Below, piece by piece: positions 26,236-34,717 of a stretch of DNA of 64,000 nucleotides. The translations under genes and the position numbers were made by a program. The notes beneath the pieces are model-generated. The model worked only from the letters and a program-made list of their open reading frames with translations. It was not told the origin of the DNA and ran no database searches. This stretch comes from Betaproteobacteria bacterium (lineage in GTDB: Bacteria; Pseudomonadota; Gammaproteobacteria; Burkholderiales; Usitatibacteraceae), in the NCBI GenBank assembly GCA_016720855.1, contig JADKJU010000002.1, positions 310,001 through 374,000 on the forward strand, read 5' to 3'. The stretch's first letter is position 1. Every line of letters begins with the position of its first letter.

Positions 26236-27984
26236 ATGTATGACCAGCCACAATCGCTGCTCCCCAATTTCGTATCCGGTAACGCGGACCGGTTGCTGCA
26301 CGCGACGATGGGCAAGCTTACCGGGGGGCTGTCCCCGGCATCGCTGTCCGGCGCCTGGCTCGACTGGGCCACGCATCTCGCCATGTCCCCCAGCAAACAG
26401 GCGGAGATCGTCGAGATGAGCGTGCGCCAATGGAGGCGCCTGGGGCAGTTCGTGATGCATGCGGCCGCCAACGGCGGCAAGACCGAGGCGTGCATCCAGC
26501 CCCTGCCGCAGGACCCGCGCTGGCGCGACCCGGGCTGGCAGGAGTGGCCCTTCAACGTCATCCACCAGAGCTTTCTTCTTGGCCAGCAGTGGATGTCCAT
26601 CTCCATGCGCGGCGTGCGCGGCGTGACCAGGCACCATGAGCAGGTGATGGACTACACCACTCGGCAGGCGATGGACCTCTTCGCGCCCTCCAACTTCCTC
26701 GCCACGAACCCGGAAGTGATCCAGGCGCTCCAGGAATCCAAAGGCGCGAATCTGGCCAGAGGTTTCAAGAACTGGCAGGAGGACATGGAGCGCTTCCTCT
26801 CCAACTCGCCCCCGGCGGGGGCCGAGAACTACGTCGTCGGCAAGAACCTCGCCCTCACGCCCGGCAAGGTCGTGTTCAAGAACGAGCTCATCGAGCTGAT
26901 CCAGTACGCGCCCACGACGACGCGCGTGCATGCCGAACCCATCCTCATGGTGCCGGCGTGGATCATGAAGTACTACATCCTCGACCTGTCGCCCGCGAAC
27001 TCGCTGGTGAAGTTCCTCGTGGACAAGGGTCACACCGTGTTCATGATCTCGTGGAAGAACCCGGGGCCCGAGGACCGCAACCTCTCGATGGACGACTACC
27101 TGCGCCACGGGATGATGGCGGCGCTGGACACGGTCTCGAAGATCGAGCCCAAGCGCAGGATCCACGCGATGGGCTATTGCCTGGGCGGCACCCTGCTCTC
27201 CATCGCCGCGGCCGCACTTGCGCGAGACGGCGACAAGCGCCTCGCCTCGATGACCCTGCTTGCGGCACAGACCGATTTCACGGAGCCGGGCGAGCTGGCG
27301 CTCTACATCGACGACAGCCAGCTCACCTTCCTCGAGGACCAGATGTGGGAGAAGGGCTTCCTCGACTCCACGCAGATGTCGGGAGCCTTCCAGTTGCTGC
27401 GCAGCGTGGACCTGGTGTGGTCCAGCCTCGTGAAGCAGTACCTGAAGGGCGATCGCACGCCCGTCAACGACCTGATGTCGTGGAATGCGGACGGCACGCG
27501 CATGCCGTACCGCATGCACACGGAGTACCTGCGCAGCCTTTTCCTGCACAACGAGCTGGCGACGGGCCGCTTCCGGGTGTGGAACAAGCCCGTGGCGCTG
27601 CCGGACATCGAAATCCCGATCTTCTGCGTGGGCACCGTCACGGACCACGTCGCGCCGTGGCGCTCGGTGTACAAGCTGCACCTGCTCACGCACGCCGAGC
27701 TCACCTTCGCCCTGACCACCGGCGGGCACAACGTCGGCGTCGTGAATCCGCCTTCACCGGAATCGAAGCGCAAGTTCAAGATGCGCACCCGGCCCAAGGG
27801 CGGTGGCTACCTCGATTCGGAAGCCTTCGAGCAGACCGCGAAGGAATATGCCGGCTCGTGGTGGACCGCGTGGGAAGGCTGGCTCGCGGAGAAATCCTCC
27901 GGCAAGGTGGCGCCACCGAAGATGGGCGGCACATCCCTCAAGCCGATTGGCGACGCGCCGGGCCAGTACGTCTTCATGCGCTGA
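26236..27984 (+). CDS. phaC: Class I poly(3-hydroxyalkanoate) synthase
   Basis: 582 residues from ATG 26236. An N-terminal PhaC domain (WPFNVIHQSFLLGQQWM) is followed by an alpha/beta hydrolase core. The catalytic triad can be placed: Cys315 in the lipase-like box GYCLGG, Asp470 in TVTDHVAPW and His498 in TGGHNVGVV. The length and the box match class I synthases, which polymerise short-chain 3-hydroxyacyl-CoA into storage granules. The usual phaA and phaB genes are not adjacent. The neighbouring alarmone hydrolase fits nutrient-stress control of storage, but that link is only positional. Confidence 0.95.
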   Translation: MYDQPQSLLPNFVSGNADRLLHATMGKLTGGLSPASLSGAWLDWATHLAMSPSKQAEIVEMSVRQWRRLGQFVMHAAANGGKTEACIQPLPQDPRWRDPGWQEWPFNVIHQSFLLGQQWMSISMRGVRGVTRHHEQVMDYTTRQAMDLFAPSNFLATNPEVIQALQESKGANLARGFKNWQEDMERFLSNSPPAGAENYVVGKNLALTPGKVVFKNELIELIQYAPTTTRVHAEPILMVPAWIMKYYILDLSPANSLVKFLVDKGHTVFMISWKNPGPEDRNLSMDDYLRHGMMAALDTVSKIEPKRRIHAMGYCLGGTLLSIAAAALARDGDKRLASMTLLAAQTDFTEPGELALYIDDSQLTFLEDQMWEKGFLDSTQMSGAFQLLRSVDLVWSSLVKQYLKGDRTPVNDLMSWNADGTRMPYRMHTEYLRSLFLHNELATGRFRVWNKPVALPDIEIPIFCVGTVTDHVAPWRSVYKLHLLTHAELTFALTTGGHNVGVVNPPSPESKRKFKMRTRPKGGGYLDSEAFEQTAKEYAGSWWTAWEGWLAEKSSGKVAPPKMGGTSLKPIGDAPGQYVFMR

Positions 27985-28047
27985 CCTGATTTGGGGGGCG
28001 TTTCGCCGGAAATATCCGGGAGGAGCATCCCCAATACCCGTCCCGGG

Positions 28048-28794
28048 CTAGACAAGCAGCGGCAGAATCTCGCCGGCCGCGCCGCGCAGGCTCACGGTGA
28101 CGTGGCGGGTGAGGGGCGTGGGCTGCGGATTCACCTCGATCACGCGCGCGCCAACTTCGAGGGCCATGAAGGGCAGCGACGCCGCGGGCTCCACCACGGT
28201 CGACGTCCCCACGCACAGGAACACGTCGCACGTGCGCGCGGCGGCGAGGGCGGCAGCGAGGGCTTCTGGCGGAAGGCCTTCGCCGAACCATACGACGTCG
28301 GGGCGCAGGAGCGAGCCGCACGCCGGACACTTCGGCACGCAATCGCCCTCGGGCCACTCATCGGCCGGGTGATGCCGGTCGAAGCACTTCACGCGACGGA
28401 TGTTGCCGTGCAGCTCGATCACCCGAAGGCTTCCCGCCTCGCGATGCAGCCCATCGACGTTCTGCGTGACGAGGGTGAAGTCCACGTCATGATCGCGGCA
28501 TCGGCGCTCGAGCCGGGCCAGCGCGTGGTGGCCCGCGTTGGGCCGCGCTTCCCGCACCTTCTCGCGTCGCCACGCGTACCAGTCCCACACCCGCTTCGGG
28601 TTGGCCTCGAAGGCTTCGGGGGTGGCGAGTTCCTCCGGCCTGAAGTTCTCCCACAGGCCCGTGAGCGCGTCGCGGAAGGTGGGAATGCCCGACTCCGCCG
28701 AGATGCCCGCGCCGGTGAGCACCGCGACGCAGGTTGCGTGGTCGAGCAGGTCACGCGCGAGGGAAACTGAACCGGCTGGTCCCATGGGTTCCAT
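28048..28794 (-). CDS. Sirtuin (NAD-dependent deacylase)
   Basis: 248 residues. The NAD-binding motif LTGAGISAESGIPTFRD, TQNVDGLH and the catalytic His in ELHGNIRRV are intact. The zinc module is uneven: the first pair reads CFDR instead of CxxC, while a later GDC and the CPAC pair are kept. Zinc may be held by Cys from a shifted position. It removes acyl groups from protein lysines and produces O-acyl-ADP-ribose. Start ATG 28794; ATG 28785 is also possible. Confidence 0.88.
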   Translation of the reverse strand: MEPMGPAGSVSLARDLLDHATCVAVLTGAGISAESGIPTFRDALTGLWENFRPEELATPEAFEANPKRVWDWYAWRREKVREARPNAGHHALARLERRCRDHDVDFTLVTQNVDGLHREAGSLRVIELHGNIRRVKCFDRHHPADEWPEGDCVPKCPACGSLLRPDVVWFGEGLPPEALAAALAAARTCDVFLCVGTSTVVEPAASLPFMALEVGARVIEVNPQPTPLTRHVTVSLRGAAGEILPLLV

Positions 28795-28945
28795 GCGCAG
28801 ATCATCGCACCTTCCGATCCCCGGGAAAGAGGCTTCCCCGGTTCTTGATTCCGTCCAGGTAACGGCAACTTCGTGTCCTTTCCCGGGAATCGCCGGGCGC
28901 GGAAAGCGACTTTTCCGTAACATCGATTCCACCAAGGAGATTCCG

Positions 28946-29413
28946 ATGAAGACCATCGCCACGATTGCCGCCGCCACCGTCCTTGCCCTTGTTGTCTCAT
29001 TGTTCTCGTTCGGGGTGTTCGCGGCCGATGCACATGGACAAGGCGCAGCGCCCGCGAAGCTGCATCTCGACCACGGCAGGAAGTGGGCAACGGACGAGCC
29101 GCTGCGCAGGGGCATGGCAGCGATTCGCGGAGCCGTCAACCGCGCCCCGGCCCCGATGCACAAGGCCATGGCGAAACCCGAGGCGTATGCGGAGTTGGGC
29201 AGGCGCATCGAAGGCCTGGTCGGGCAAATCGTGAAGGAGTGCAAGTTGCCTCCGGAAGCGGACGCCCAGCTGCACCTCGTGATCGCGGACGTGATCGCGG
29301 GAGCCGACGCGATGAAGTCGGCGAAGAACGCGCCGGCGGGACGTTCGGGCCTCGTCAAGGTCGACGGCGCGATCAAGACCTACGGCCAATACTTCGACCC
29401 CCCGGGCTGGTAG
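28946..29413 (+). CDS. Periplasmic four-helix-like protein without heme motif
   Basis: 155 residues from ATG 28946 behind AAGGAGA. A signal peptide (to about residue 27, FAADA) precedes a helical domain: LHLDHGRKWATDEPLRRGMA, IVKECKLPPEADAQLHLVIA and TYGQYFDPPGW. The outline resembles small periplasmic helical bundle proteins of betaproteobacteria that look like cytochrome c' but have no CxxCH. His-rich positions (LDHG, LHLV) might bind a metal. Function unknown. Confidence 0.7.
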   Translation: MKTIATIAAATVLALVVSLFSFGVFAADAHGQGAAPAKLHLDHGRKWATDEPLRRGMAAIRGAVNRAPAPMHKAMAKPEAYAELGRRIEGLVGQIVKECKLPPEADAQLHLVIADVIAGADAMKSAKNAPAGRSGLVKVDGAIKTYGQYFDPPGW

Positions 29414-29416
29414 CCC

Positions 29417-29460
29417 TGTAACAATGGGGTCAGGTTCGCGAACCTGACCCCATTGTTACA
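29417..29460. repeat. 44-bp perfect palindrome (REP-like, possible terminator)
   Basis: Each 22-base arm reads TGTAACAATGGGGTCAGGTT CG, and the second arm is its exact complement with no loop bases. It begins 4 bp after the stop of the preceding gene and ends 11 bp before the ATG of the next. GGGGTCAGG-type palindromes are common dispersed repeats in proteobacteria. It could stop transcription or hide the next gene's ribosome site, and no clear Shine-Dalgarno is left between it and ATG 29472. Confidence 0.85.
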
Positions 29461-29471
29461 ATTCGGTCTCC

Positions 29472-29966
29472 ATGACCGACAGGCAAGCGGCACCTCCCAT
29501 TCCAACAGGCTTTCGCGCCGTCACCATCGGCGGCGAGTTCATGCATACCGTCGGGCCGCTCTATGGCCTGTGGGACGGCCGGCGGGTGCACCTCGGCTTT
29601 CGCGTCGAGGAGCGCCACGCGAACGTCGCCAAGGCCTGCCACGGCGGCATGCTCACGTCCTTTGCCGACATGCAGATGGCCGTGGTGACGCACTACCAGT
29701 GGCCCGGGATTGCCGGGCACAGCTTCCCGACCATCAACCTCACCACGGACTTCGTCGCTCCGGTGTCGATGGGGGTCTGGCTCGAGGGCACGGCGGACAT
29801 CATTCGCGCCACCAAGTCCCTGGTGTTCATCCAGGGCACCGCGACCGTCGACGGCGCGACGGTGCTGCGCTTCAACGGCGTTTACAAGATCGGTCCGAAG
29901 CGCGACTACGCCAACCCGCTCGATCCCTTCGGCCTCCTGCACCCATCCCCCTCCGGAAGGAAATGA
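29472..29966 (+). CDS. Hotdog-fold thioesterase (PaaI-like)
   Basis: 164 residues. GFRAVTIGGEFMHTVGPLYG leads to the hotdog core with the PaaI-type motif ACHGGMLTSFADM and LTTDFVAPVSMGVWLEGTAD. It probably hydrolyses acyl-CoA thioesters in the cytoplasm. The stop overlaps the start of the BKACE gene (ATGA), so the two are made together. Its last codons were also carried in the duplicated segment at 31766. Confidence 0.85.
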   Translation: MTDRQAAPPIPTGFRAVTIGGEFMHTVGPLYGLWDGRRVHLGFRVEERHANVAKACHGGMLTSFADMQMAVVTHYQWPGIAGHSFPTINLTTDFVAPVSMGVWLEGTADIIRATKSLVFIQGTATVDGATVLRFNGVYKIGPKRDYANPLDPFGLLHPSPSGRK

Positions 29967-30799
29967 CCATGGACCAGCCCGTCGTCATCGCGGTAGCCAT
30001 CACCGGCTCCGTGCCGCGCAAGAAGGACACGCCCGCCGTCCCCGTCATCCCCTCGGAGCAGATCGAAAGCACGCACCAGGCGTTCGAGGCGGGCGCGAGC
30101 CTCGTGCACATCCACGTGCGCAACGCGGACGAGTCCTCCGGCTCCGACCCGGCGAAGTTCGCCGAGGTGCAGGAGGGCGTGAAGAAGTACTGCCCCGGAA
30201 TGATCATCCAGTTTTCCACGGGCGGGCGCGGCCGCGAGGCGAGCCATCGCGGCGCGATGCTCTACCTCAAGCCCGACATGGCGTCGCTCGCCACGGGCTC
30301 CGTGAACTTCGCGACGATGATCTACGAGAACCCGCCTGACTTCATCGATATCCTCGCCAGGCAGATGATCGAGCTCGACATCAAGCCGGAGTGCGAGATT
30401 TTCGACCTGGCGATGCTCTACAACGCGGCCGATCTCGTGAAGCGCGGGCTGCTGAAATCCCCCCCACACGTGCAGTTCGTGATGGGCATCAAGGGCGCGA
30501 TGCCGGCGCGCCGCTCCATCCTCGAGTTCCTCCTCTCCGAGATGAAGGCGGTGCTGCCGGGCGCCACCTGGACGGCCGCCGGGATCGCGCGCCACCAGTT
30601 CGAGGTGGCGCAATGGGCCCTGGAGCTGGGCGGGCACTGCCGCACGGGCCTCGAGGACAACATCCGCTTCGACGAGACCCGACTCGCGGCGAGCAACGCC
30701 GAGCTGGTGAAGAAGATCGTCGACGTGTGCGGCCGGCACGGGCGACGCCCCGCCACGCCCGACGAGGCGAGAACGCTGCTGGGAGTACGCCCGGCCTGA
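29963..30799 (+). CDS. Beta-keto acid cleavage enzyme (BKACE, DUF849)
   Basis: 278 residues from ATG 29963, with GGAAGG upstream (ATG 29969 also possible). The fold is a TIM barrel with the zinc-binding HIHVRN near residue 46, FSTGGRG, and the later CEIFDLAML and GGHCRTGLEDNI, all conserved in 3-keto-5-aminohexanoate cleavage-type enzymes. The reaction is a beta-keto acid plus acetyl-CoA giving acetoacetate and a CoA ester. The linked thioesterase could release the CoA product. The natural substrate is not predictable from sequence. Confidence 0.9.
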   Translation: MTMDQPVVIAVAITGSVPRKKDTPAVPVIPSEQIESTHQAFEAGASLVHIHVRNADESSGSDPAKFAEVQEGVKKYCPGMIIQFSTGGRGREASHRGAMLYLKPDMASLATGSVNFATMIYENPPDFIDILARQMIELDIKPECEIFDLAMLYNAADLVKRGLLKSPPHVQFVMGIKGAMPARRSILEFLLSEMKAVLPGATWTAAGIARHQFEVAQWALELGGHCRTGLEDNIRFDETRLAASNAELVKKIVDVCGRHGRRPATPDEARTLLGVRPA

Positions 30800-30846
30800 C
30801 TACCGTCCTTAGCATCACCCGCCAACAACGACAAACGGAGTCCTTC

Positions 30847-31758
30847 ATGCATCGCTCGCTTGCCCCGCTCCTCGCCGGCCTCCTCGCCGCCGCCTCGTTC
30901 GCGCTCACCGCGCCTGAGGCCTTCGCGCAGAAATCGAAAGCAAAACCGAAGGACAACCTCCGGTGCCAGCCCAACCCGATCTTCGAGAAATTCCCCGGCA
31001 GCTACCTCGACTCCTGCGAGCGCTCCCGCTTCATGGAACTCGAGATCGAGGTGGCGAAGGATCCCGCCAACCTCAAGGGGGATCGCACCAAGGTCAAGAA
31101 AGAAGGCGAATACTGGTATTACCACGACCCGATCGAGAAGGACGCGAGCGGGTCCCTCCCCTCGCCGCTGGAGCTGCAGCGCAACATCGAGCAGGCCGTG
31201 CGGGCGGGCGGCGGCACCGTGCTATCGACGCCGGACTACCAGCGCTCGGTCTACTATCGAATCGAGAAGGGCGGCTCCGAGTACTGGGGCCGCTACGCCT
31301 GCGGCGGCGGAAACCAGGCGTCCTGCACCGCGCTCAACCACAAGATCGTCCGCGTGACGGCAATGGAGCAGACGATTGTCGTCTCCGCCGAGCAGATCGC
31401 CAGGGACATGGGCGGCGGCGGCAAGGTCGTCTTCTACGGCATTTACTTCGACACTGACAAGGCGACGATAAAGCCCGAGTCCGGGCCCACGCTCGCCGAG
31501 ATGGCCAAGTGGCTCACGTCCAACGCGGGCGCGAAGGTCTACATCGTCGGCCATACCGACATGCAGGGCGCGCACGACCACAACATGAAGCTTTCCCGCG
31601 ATCGCGCGACTTCGGTGGCGGCGGCCCTCGCAGGCCAGCATGGCATCGCGAAGGATCGCCTCGCCTCCGATGGCGCCGGCCCGCTCGCGCCGGTGGCGAG
31701 CAATGCCGCGGAGGCGGGGCGCGCAAAGAACCGCCGCGTGGAGATGGTCCTGCGCTGA
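30847..31758 (+). CDS. OmpA-family outer-membrane/peptidoglycan-binding protein
   Basis: 303 residues from ATG 30847. Signal peptide to about residue 27 (AFAQ). A middle domain with four Cys (LRCQPNP, DSCERSR, YACGGG, ASCTAL) that could form two disulfides is followed by a C-terminal OmpA domain: VVFYGIYFDTDKATIKPES, VYIVGHTDMQG, LSRDRATSVAAAL and AKNRRVEMVL, which binds diaminopimelate in peptidoglycan. No N-terminal barrel is visible, so it is probably a periplasmic or lipid-associated linker. Confidence 0.88.
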   Translation: MHRSLAPLLAGLLAAASFALTAPEAFAQKSKAKPKDNLRCQPNPIFEKFPGSYLDSCERSRFMELEIEVAKDPANLKGDRTKVKKEGEYWYYHDPIEKDASGSLPSPLELQRNIEQAVRAGGGTVLSTPDYQRSVYYRIEKGGSEYWGRYACGGGNQASCTALNHKIVRVTAMEQTIVVSAEQIARDMGGGGKVVFYGIYFDTDKATIKPESGPTLAEMAKWLTSNAGAKVYIVGHTDMQGAHDHNMKLSRDRATSVAAALAGQHGIAKDRLASDGAGPLAPVASNAAEAGRAKNRRVEMVLR

Positions 31759-31765
31759 GCGGCGA

Positions 31766-31917
31766 CCCTTCGGTCTCCTGCACCCATCCCCCGCCGGAAG
31801 GAAATGACCACGGACCAGCCCGTCGTCATCGCGGTAGCCATCACCGGCTCCGTGCCGCGAAAAAAGGACACGCCCGCCGAGGCGAGAACGCGGCTCGGGC
31901 TTCTTCGCCCGGCTTGA
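31766..31917 (+). pseudogene. Remnant duplicate of the thioesterase end and BKACE ends
   Basis: The first part nearly repeats 29928-30036: the last thioesterase codons, the GGAAGGAAATG start region and the first 25 BKACE codons. It then jumps straight to the last 12 BKACE codons (EARTRLGLLRPA, stop at 31915-31917). The frame remains open, giving a 37-residue peptide from ATG 31804. The join falls in ACGCCCG, which occurs at both parental points, so the middle was lost by recombination at a short direct repeat. Confidence 0.85.
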
Positions 31918-31966
31918 GGCGGGATGCAGGCGCCACCGGTGCCCCGCGGGGCACCGGTTACCCGTC

Positions 31967-34699
31967 CTAGAAGTCGACCTTGAGGAACAGGCCGACCGTG
32001 CTGGCGCTATAGTCGCCCGGCCCCTTGTCGAGATAGGCGGCGTTGTTGGCCGGCACCGGGTTCTGGGCGACGCCGTCGTAGTGCCAGTCGTTGACCTTGC
32101 CGCGCTCGTACCGGCCATAGAGCCGCAACGCCATCGTCTTGTTGACGGGGTAGCTGAGGTTCGCCTCGATCGTGTTCTGCGTGAAACGGGCTTCCGGCAT
32201 TCCGGAGCCGATGAGTGCGACCTGCGCCGCGGTAAGCCCTAGGGCAGCGGCATTGTAGGTGTAGCTCGTCGTCGTCGTGCCGTTCACGTAGGTGTATGCC
32301 GCGTCGAGCTTGGCGACGCCGAAGTCCCGCCGCAAGCCGATGCTCCCGGTCTGGTTCCGCGAATCCTGGATTTGCTCCCAGGTGCGGCTCGTCGGATACA
32401 GCGGGTTCAGCGCTGCGGCCGTCTCGCAGGTGCTCAGGCCCGCATTTCCGGGGGCGACCAGCGTCGTGCCGACCAGTGTCGTGCCGGTTGGAGCGATACC
32501 CGTCGTGTTCACCACGCCATTGCTGTAGAAATAGTACGTCGCGCCGACCGCGCAGGCATTGGCCTGGAGACCCAACTGGTGCATCTTGCCGGACTGCCAG
32601 GAGTAGTTGCCGTACAGCGCGAACTCCGCCGAAGCCTGCCAGTTGGCTTCCAGGCTGACGAAGGACTGCCTGTTGGTTCCATTGCGCCCGTACTCCGAGT
32701 CGGGATAGCTCATGTCCTTCCACTGGCCCGAGAGTCCGAAATCCAACGTCGGCGCGGCAGCCCAGTTGATCCGGCCGTTCAGCGTGCGCTGGTCCCGGTC
32801 GGCCAGGTCGAACTTGCGGAAGCTGTCCATGACATGGATCCAGCCAGTGTAGTTGGTGCCCGTTGCGGTGGGCAGCGGTCCCAGCGAGGCACTCTGGAAT
32901 TCCTCGTACGGGTCCGGGTTGTAGTCGCTTCCGCGCCGGCGCATGCCTTCCGCGGACAGGAGCAGCGTCACGCTCTCGAAGCCGCGGTTCGTGTAGCCGA
33001 TCTTCAGCTTGTCCTCGTTCGTCTCATCGCGTTCGCGGTGCTGGCGCTTGAACGTCTCCCGCTCGATCGATCCGGTCAGGTTCGATTTCATGTCGATGCG
33101 CCAGTCGGCGCTCAGCGAGGCGTTCTCCTGCTTGTACTCGAACGGGACATTGGCGATGTTGACATTGCCTGCGCTGGGCGCGACGTTGAGTGCCCGTATG
33201 GCGTCCAGGTTGCATTTCGCGGCCAGGTAGGCCGGCGTATTCACGAAGGCGCCGCCGCTGCCGTCATTGATCAAACGTCCGACCTGGCCGGTGAGCGGGT
33301 TGCAGGCGATGTAGTCCGTCGAATTGTCCGTTTCGTAGTACCGCCAGTTGGCGCGGACGCCGACGTTGCGCGCCGGACTGAGCGCGAGGGACAGGTTGGC
33401 GAGCTTCGTCGTGATTTCCGCACCGGAATTCGTCCGGGTGAGCGCGTCCGTCGTGTTCCAGACGTTGGCCGCCGAGATGCCGTTGATCATGCCGCCGGTA
33501 AGGGGCAGCGTCGTGGGCGCGATGAGAGAATCGTCCTGGCTCGACCGCGTGGCCGCGACGACCGCACTGAAGCGCCCGTTCATGAGCTGGGGCAGACTGC
33601 GCGCGTACTCCCCCTTGATCTTGTAGAACTCGTTGTCGGGGTAGGAGTCGAATCGCGCGGAGGTGAACGTGTTCGCGGAAACGCCCGTGAGCGTGTTCAC
33701 CGTGATCGTGAGAGGGTTCTGGACCGTGAAGGTGTTCAAGTCGTTCCGGTAGAGCGAACCCTCGGCCGTGATGTTGAAACTGTTGATCCCGTCGAAGTAC
33801 TGGACACCGCCGCGGAACTCGTTCGTCGTCCAGTCGACCGGCTCGGCGGCCTCGATGTCCCCGCCGCCGCCGCCTCCGCCGAATATCAGTCCGTAGGGAT
33901 TGGACCCCTGCTTCTTCTCGCTCGTGTAGGCCGCGTAGAGCTTCCAGTTCTCCGAAAGCGTGAAGTCGGCGCGAATGCCCCCCTTCTTTCGCGTGATCGC
34001 GAGCTCGGTATCCGGGGCCGCCGCAATGGCGGCCTGCAACGCAGTCTGCGTGGCAGCGGCCGTCGGCAGCCCTCCTGGCGTCAGCCCGACAAGCGTCTGG
34101 TTGCCGGTTCCCATCCCGCTCCAGAGCGAACGAAAGGCGTTGGTCGATATCGAGGGTGTCTCGTTGAAGTACGCCTTCACCTTCCACGCGTTGTAGCGGC
34201 CGAAGGCGATCGAGTAGAACTGGTCATCCCGGGCCACGGAGCCGGCGTACGCATCGAAGAAGGCGCCCTCGGCAGGCTTGTCCGCCCGCACGGTGAAGTT
34301 GCGCAGATAGAAGCCCGAATCCACGTCGCGATAGCGTGTGTAGAACGGATTGTCGCGGTCCCCGTTCGACGAGATGCCGCCGAACTCGATCGAGGCCTTG
34401 TAATCCCATCCGTCCCCGGCCTTCTTGGCGGGCTCGGCCACAAGCGTGTCGTAGCCGTACAGGATGCCGATGGGACTGCGTTTGATGTCGAGCTCGGCGT
34501 CGACCCGCGGCGGACCGGCGGCGATGCCCTGGTTCATCGTGTTCGAAATGACGGTATCGGTGCCCGTGGCGCTGTCGGCGAGCGCGGCGGTGAGGGCGAA
34601 AGGCGCCAGCGCGATGCTCACGCTTGCGGCAATGACGGTGGTGCGGGGCCGATGGACCATGGTGAGCCTCCCGGTGCGGTGTTGGGACTTCGTCGTCAT
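31967..34699 (-). CDS. MtrB/PioB-family outer-membrane barrel of a porin-cytochrome complex
   Basis: 910 residues from ATG 34699 (AAGGAGA upstream). After the signal peptide the sequence is a long run of alternating amphipathic beta strands with Asn/Asp/Gly turns (GWDYKASIEFGGISSNGDRD, LYGRYERGKVNDWHYDG) and the C-terminal Phe (FLKVDF) needed for barrel assembly. Length and pattern match MtrB/MtoB/PioB, the large beta-barrel that sheathes a decaheme cytochrome. The CxxC near the N-terminus of Shewanella MtrB is absent. The gene directly follows the decaheme gene (18 bp), as in mtoAB and pioAB loci. Confidence 0.88.
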   Translation of the reverse strand: MTTKSQHRTGRLTMVHRPRTTVIAASVSIALAPFALTAALADSATGTDTVISNTMNQGIAAGPPRVDAELDIKRSPIGILYGYDTLVAEPAKKAGDGWDYKASIEFGGISSNGDRDNPFYTRYRDVDSGFYLRNFTVRADKPAEGAFFDAYAGSVARDDQFYSIAFGRYNAWKVKAYFNETPSISTNAFRSLWSGMGTGNQTLVGLTPGGLPTAAATQTALQAAIAAAPDTELAITRKKGGIRADFTLSENWKLYAAYTSEKKQGSNPYGLIFGGGGGGGDIEAAEPVDWTTNEFRGGVQYFDGINSFNITAEGSLYRNDLNTFTVQNPLTITVNTLTGVSANTFTSARFDSYPDNEFYKIKGEYARSLPQLMNGRFSAVVAATRSSQDDSLIAPTTLPLTGGMINGISAANVWNTTDALTRTNSGAEITTKLANLSLALSPARNVGVRANWRYYETDNSTDYIACNPLTGQVGRLINDGSGGAFVNTPAYLAAKCNLDAIRALNVAPSAGNVNIANVPFEYKQENASLSADWRIDMKSNLTGSIERETFKRQHRERDETNEDKLKIGYTNRGFESVTLLLSAEGMRRRGSDYNPDPYEEFQSASLGPLPTATGTNYTGWIHVMDSFRKFDLADRDQRTLNGRINWAAAPTLDFGLSGQWKDMSYPDSEYGRNGTNRQSFVSLEANWQASAEFALYGNYSWQSGKMHQLGLQANACAVGATYYFYSNGVVNTTGIAPTGTTLVGTTLVAPGNAGLSTCETAAALNPLYPTSRTWEQIQDSRNQTGSIGLRRDFGVAKLDAAYTYVNGTTTTSYTYNAAALGLTAAQVALIGSGMPEARFTQNTIEANLSYPVNKTMALRLYGRYERGKVNDWHYDGVAQNPVPANNAAYLDKGPGDYSASTVGLFLKVDF

Positions 34700-34717
34700 G
34701 ACGGGTTCTCCTTCGCG

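Noticed and set aside
27985..28047. Short inverted repeat CCGGAAATATCCGG between phaC and the sirtuin gene
   Set aside because: The arms are only 5 bp with no U-run and no repeat elsewhere, so it is too weak to call a terminator.
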